64,000 bases of DNA from Ewingella sp049889095 (lineage in GTDB: Bacteria; Pseudomonadota; Gammaproteobacteria; Enterobacterales; Enterobacteriaceae): NCBI GenBank assembly GCA_049889095.1, contig JBLJFK010000009.1; one strand, written 5' to 3'. A program made the translations under genes and the position numbers. The first letter of the stretch is position 1. The number at the start of each line of letters is the position of its first letter. The notes beneath the pieces were generated by a model, which was not told the origin of the DNA, made no database searches, and was given only the letters and a program-made list of their open reading frames with translations. This document shows positions 60,921 through 64,000 of this stretch, piece by piece.

Positions 60921-61883
60921 TCAGTGCAGTGAAGAGGTCAGTGTTATAAACAGCGGTAACGTAATGATACACAACACTGAACTGATCAACAGCGACGCCT
61001 CTGCATCCGGTGACTGCACGCCGAAACGATTACCGAACACGATACCGAAGAAACCGGCTGACAGGGCAATCATCAGAATTGCCGTCACTGCCATCTGGCC
61101 ACTCAGACCAAAGGCCAGCACCAGGCCCCAGGCAATAAACGGCTGGATCAGGTTTTTCGCCACGCATGACAACAGCACCGGACCGTTAATTTTCAGTTTA
61201 CGGGCTGACAGGATCACACCGGTCAGGAACAGTGCAGAAGCGGTCGCCGACAGGCCAAGAGGCTTAATGGATGCCAGTACGATTTCCGGCATTTTAATGC
61301 CAATCGCAGACAGCACCACACCCAACAATGGCCCCCAGACAATCGGTTTTTTCACCGAACGCCACATCAACACCGGCAATAGCGCCAAAGAGGAGCCTTG
61401 ATTTTCTCCGCTGATACGTGCTTTTTCACGTTCCAAAATTAACAGGCAGAACGGCGTCATCAGCACAGAACCACAGGCAATAGACACAGCCACAGACAGC
61501 GACGTCGAGGATGCATCACCCAACACGCTGCTCAAAATCGGCAAACCCAGCGCCGCATAGTTTGGCAAAGCGACAGTCAACGTCAGGACGGCAGCATCCT
61601 GCGGCGACTTATTAAATACTTTGGTACAGATAAAGTAGATCGCCGCATAGGTTACCCACATAGCCAGAACCAGAACCAGAATCAGCGGTGTCTGTTCGAC
61701 AATACCCGCCCACGGCGTTTGTACTGTTGCTGCAAACAACGCAGCGGGTAAAGCAAAATCCATCACGAAAATATTCAATAACGAGACGTTTTGGTTATCC
61801 ACCATTTTCGCTTTCCCGGCAAAAAAACCGAGGATCATAATCACGAAAATTGGGGCGAGCGCGTGCAAAATCACATAAGTCAT
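60921..61883 (-). CDS. mdcF: AEC-family malonate transporter
   Basis: A 320-residue, highly hydrophobic protein of the auxin-efflux-carrier family with about ten membrane segments (ILHALAPIFVIMILGFFAGK start; LTLTVALPNYAALGLPILSS). In Klebsiella the mdcF product of this family is the proposed malonate carrier. It lies inside the mdc series between mdcE and mdcG, which supports malonate as substrate. A 153-base gap precedes it, the only long spacer in the cluster. Confidence 0.88.
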   Translation of the reverse strand: MTYVILHALAPIFVIMILGFFAGKAKMVDNQNVSLLNIFVMDFALPAALFAATVQTPWAGIVEQTPLILVLVLAMWVTYAAIYFICTKVFNKSPQDAAVLTLTVALPNYAALGLPILSSVLGDASSTSLSVAVSIACGSVLMTPFCLLILEREKARISGENQGSSLALLPVLMWRSVKKPIVWGPLLGVVLSAIGIKMPEIVLASIKPLGLSATASALFLTGVILSARKLKINGPVLLSCVAKNLIQPFIAWGLVLAFGLSGQMAVTAILMIALSAGFFGIVFGNRFGVQSPDAEASLLISSVLCIITLPLFITLTSSLH

Positions 61884-62036
61884 AGCGATGTACCTGAGGT
61901 AAAAAAAATGAATTACCCAGTCCGCCGGTTACGATGTTTTTTATAAATCCCAGTCGGATGCAGCACGGTAGATTCTGTGCCGCATTCCGCTGTTTGCAGG
62001 TGCCTTTACCGGCTGAAAGACTGAAACGTTAACGAA
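61884..62036 (-). other. mdcE-mdcF spacer with hairpin
   Basis: 153 bases. A near-perfect hairpin GGATGCAGCAC / GTGCCGCATTCC lies at 61956-61988, not followed by a T tract in the mRNA direction. It may moderate expression of the distal genes or mark a second promoter; nothing firm can be said. Confidence 0.45.
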
Positions 62037-62852
62037 CTACCACTGCTGGCGCATCCGTTCGCGAACTAATTGCGAACTGGCCCGATTGTCAGCACCTAAA
62101 CGATTGTTAAGACCGACACCCGCTTGACGGGCATCCTGAATATTGCTCCACAGCGCCGACTGTACGCTGGCGATATCGTCAGGCGTCGGGCGATCGGGAT
62201 TGCCGATATCCATCAGCTGCGCCAGCAGACCAAGGGTGGCGTAATTTTCGATGTCGTAGGCCATCGGCGGAATAGTGGCGGCCAGTTTCTCCAGCGCCTG
62301 GACCGAGCGCAGCGTAATACGTGCCGCTGACTCTTTACCCATCGCGTGGATCATAACCTCTGGATTATTGAAGGCGATAAGCTTGTTGGCCTGATAACCG
62401 TGGGCCAGAAAAGCCCCGGACATCGCTTTACCCACAATCAGCCCGATAACCGGATGCCCGGCCAGGCGCGCTTGCGCATAAGCACCCGCGGCACCGGCCA
62501 GCGCCTGATGAATACCGAACGCTTCTTCGCGGCGGCCATACGCCTGACTTGGCACATCAATCACCGCCACGATGGCGCGCTTGGTGCTGGCACCGACATC
62601 GGCGGCAATCACGTCGTTGACGACTTTCGCCAGCGTCCAGCCTTCCAGCAGACCGACTTCACCGCCTGCGGCGCGCGCATAATGATTATTTTTGTCAGGA
62701 ACCACCGCGATAAAACGCACGTCCTGATCGTTGATTTTTCCATCGGCCGCTTTCACGGAAGGGCAAAGACCGGTGACCGGCGTGGCGTCTTTAGTCAGTT
62801 CATCGAACCAGTAACCACCACGGCTGACGGTGTTGCTTTCTACAGTGCTCAT
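62037..62852 (-). CDS. mdcE: Malonate decarboxylase gamma subunit
   Basis: A 271-residue crotonase-fold subunit, the carboxyltransferase-like partner of MdcD. Landmarks: RGGYWFDELTKDATPVTGLC, VDVPSQAYGRREEAFGIHQA, GHPVIGLIVGKAMSGAFLAH and VMIHAMGKESAARIT. MdcD-MdcE decarboxylate malonyl-S-MdcC to acetyl-S-MdcC plus CO2. Its start overlaps the mdcD stop by ATGA. Confidence 0.94.
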   Translation of the reverse strand: MSTVESNTVSRGGYWFDELTKDATPVTGLCPSVKAADGKINDQDVRFIAVVPDKNNHYARAAGGEVGLLEGWTLAKVVNDVIAADVGASTKRAIVAVIDVPSQAYGRREEAFGIHQALAGAAGAYAQARLAGHPVIGLIVGKAMSGAFLAHGYQANKLIAFNNPEVMIHAMGKESAARITLRSVQALEKLAATIPPMAYDIENYATLGLLAQLMDIGNPDRPTPDDIASVQSALWSNIQDARQAGVGLNNRLGADNRASSQLVRERMRQQW

Positions 62853-63685
62853 GCGCGATCCTCCCGAGTAAACAGGGCTTCAGTCACTTCACGGCTGGCC
62901 TGTTGGGTGGTGTCAAAACTGCTGAGTTTTGGCAGGTAATAGTCAAATTTGTCCGAACGATGCTGGGCAGGAAGGCCTTTGGCAATAAATGCCAGCATCT
63001 GGCTTTTCACTTCGGCTAATGAGTCTTTCACCAGTGCGTCGACAAAACCGCTGCGGTAACGCACTTCGCCACCCGTCATGCTCCAGATAAACGGCCGGTC
63101 GCGGGAGTCGTATTCATCGATACCGGCTTCCTGTTCAATAACCTGCGGGCCATTCAGACCAAGACGGGCTTCACGGGTCACGATGAGATAGCTGCACAGC
63201 GCGGCGGCAATCGACATCCCGCCAAAGCAGCCCACGGTACCGGCAACTACCCCGATCACCGGCGTATAACGGCGTAAATCAACAATCGCGGCATGAATAT
63301 CGGCGATAGCGGCAAGACCGAGGTTGGCCTCCTGCAGGCGTACCCCGCCGGTTTCCAGTAGCAGTACCGCCTGAGTGGCGATGCCGTTACGGTTATCCTC
63401 TGCGGCCAGCTCTAAAGCAGCTGCCATTTTTGCACCGGACACTTCGCCCATACTGCCGCCCTGGAATGCTCCTTCGATGGCAACCACCACCGCGGGCTGA
63501 CCGTCAATGGTGCCTTTAGCAACCACCATGCCGTCATCGGCCTGCGGCACAATGCCCTGCGGTTCCAACCAAGGTGACATGATGCGTTCAAACGGCCCCA
63601 GCAGTTCACGAAAGCTACCCGTATCGAGTAAATTGCGCGCGCGCTGGCGGGCGTTCAATTCGATAAAACTTTGATCAGTTGACAT
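62849..63685 (-). CDS. mdcD: Malonate decarboxylase beta subunit
   Basis: A 278-residue crotonase-fold carboxyltransferase subunit. Landmarks: DDGMVVAKGTIDGQPAVVVA, LLETGGVRLQEANLGLAAIA, VVAGTVGCFGGMSIAAALCS, GLNGPQVIEQEAGIDEYDSR. The start at 63685 (MSTDQSFIELNARQRARN) lies within the end of mdcC (11-base overlap) with GAGG upstream; the longer frame to 63781 would run deep into mdcC. Paired with mdcE. Confidence 0.94.
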   Translation of the reverse strand: MSTDQSFIELNARQRARNLLDTGSFRELLGPFERIMSPWLEPQGIVPQADDGMVVAKGTIDGQPAVVVAIEGAFQGGSMGEVSGAKMAAALELAAEDNRNGIATQAVLLLETGGVRLQEANLGLAAIADIHAAIVDLRRYTPVIGVVAGTVGCFGGMSIAAALCSYLIVTREARLGLNGPQVIEQEAGIDEYDSRDRPFIWSMTGGEVRYRSGFVDALVKDSLAEVKSQMLAFIAKGLPAQHRSDKFDYYLPKLSSFDTTQQASREVTEALFTREDRA

Positions 63686-63977
63686 GACCGGCCTCCTCAA
63701 ACACCTGTTCAATGCGCAGACGTGCCACACCCGGCGTCGCGCCGAAGTCATTGACGTCGAGCTGGCCTGCGGGTAATTCACGCAGTTGGCTCAGACGGTC
63801 AAAAAAGCGTTGCCACAGGGTGTGGCTACCATCGACGGAGGTCGTGACGATGACATGCAGCTTATCGCCGCTTTTCGGTTCATACAGCGCTTCTAAATCG
63901 CCGGATCCGACCACGCCAGCCTGCGCACGACCAGTCAGCAATGTTTGCGCCGGGTAAGTAAATTCAAAACGTTCCAT
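63675..63977 (-). CDS. mdcC: Malonate decarboxylase acyl carrier protein (delta subunit)
   Basis: A 100-residue acyl-carrier subunit (Klebsiella MdcC 99). Ser25 in AGVVGSGDLEAL is the expected attachment site of the dephospho-CoA-type prosthetic group. An AGAGG site precedes ATG. First complete mdc gene in the window; mdcB and mdcA (prosthetic-group synthase and alpha subunit) would be expected just beyond the right edge, and the last 23 bases are the spacer leading to them. Confidence 0.94.
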   Translation of the reverse strand: MERFEFTYPAQTLLTGRAQAGVVGSGDLEALYEPKSGDKLHVIVTTSVDGSHTLWQRFFDRLSQLRELPAGQLDVNDFGATPGVARLRIEQVFEEAGHVN

Positions 63978-64000
63978 AACACCTCTTTATAAAAATCATG

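Overview
The window is chromosomal backbone of a gammaproteobacterium of the order Enterobacterales. Gene order follows the E. coli K-12 rpsL-to-feoC region almost gene by gene, and most proteins look like close homologues of the E. coli ones. Several gaps and additions (no nirC, tsgA or yhgE; added codA-nudI, a secreted DUF4432 protein and a malonate decarboxylase cluster) together with ERIC-type repeats suggest a Yersiniaceae-like genus such as Rahnella, Rouxiella, Ewingella or Serratia. The genus is an inference from memory, not a search.

Layout. 1-3.5 kb: the str operon on the minus strand (rpsL, rpsG, fusA, start of tuf) with its promoter and the S7 autoregulatory leader. 3.5-5.3 kb: tusBCD (tRNA 2-thiolation) and yheO. 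5.5-8 kb: fkpA, slyX, slyD, yheV. 8-10.4 kb: kefB/kefG glutathione-gated K+ efflux. 10.6-16 kb: yheS (ABC-F), a LysE-type exporter, yheT, yheU, prkB, yhfA. 16-19.9 kb: crp, then argD, pabA, fic and yhfG on the minus strand; argD has two tandem ARG boxes.

19.9-24.6 kb is the first accessory stretch: a secreted aldose-epimerase-like protein, a decayed HerA/DUF853 ATPase fragment, ppiA flanked by a full and a deleted ERIC-type element, codA and nudI. 24.6-29 kb: nirBD-cysG (NADH nitrite reductase and siroheme synthesis) behind a promoter with perfectly spaced FNR and NarL/NarP sites. 29-35.4 kb: the aroKB-damX-dam-rpe-gph-trpS block, minus strand. 35.6-39.2 kb: hofM, hofN, a fused hofO-hofP and hofQ (DNA-uptake/pilus-like apparatus). 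39.3-47.2 kb: mrcA, nudE, igaA, yrfG, hslR, hslO. 47.4-51.8 kb: pckA and convergent ompR-envZ, separated by a long imperfect inverted repeat of unknown nature. 52-58.4 kb: greB, tex and the feoABC iron(II) uptake operon, whose upstream region holds six perfect AGGCTG repeats. 58.4-64 kb: a malonate decarboxylase cluster (mdcC-D-E-F-G-H minus strand, mdcR convergent) cut by the window end.

Most of the window is conserved housekeeping. The points most worth checking are the pckA-envZ inverted repeat with sequence-diverged but structure-conserved hairpins, the hexamer repeat upstream of feoA, loss of one Fe-S ligand cysteine in FeoC, an Asp in the inhibitory motif of the Fic antitoxin YhfG, and the HofO-HofP fusion. 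I found no CRISPR array, tRNA, rRNA or intact insertion sequence, and no clearly new multi-gene defence or mobile system.
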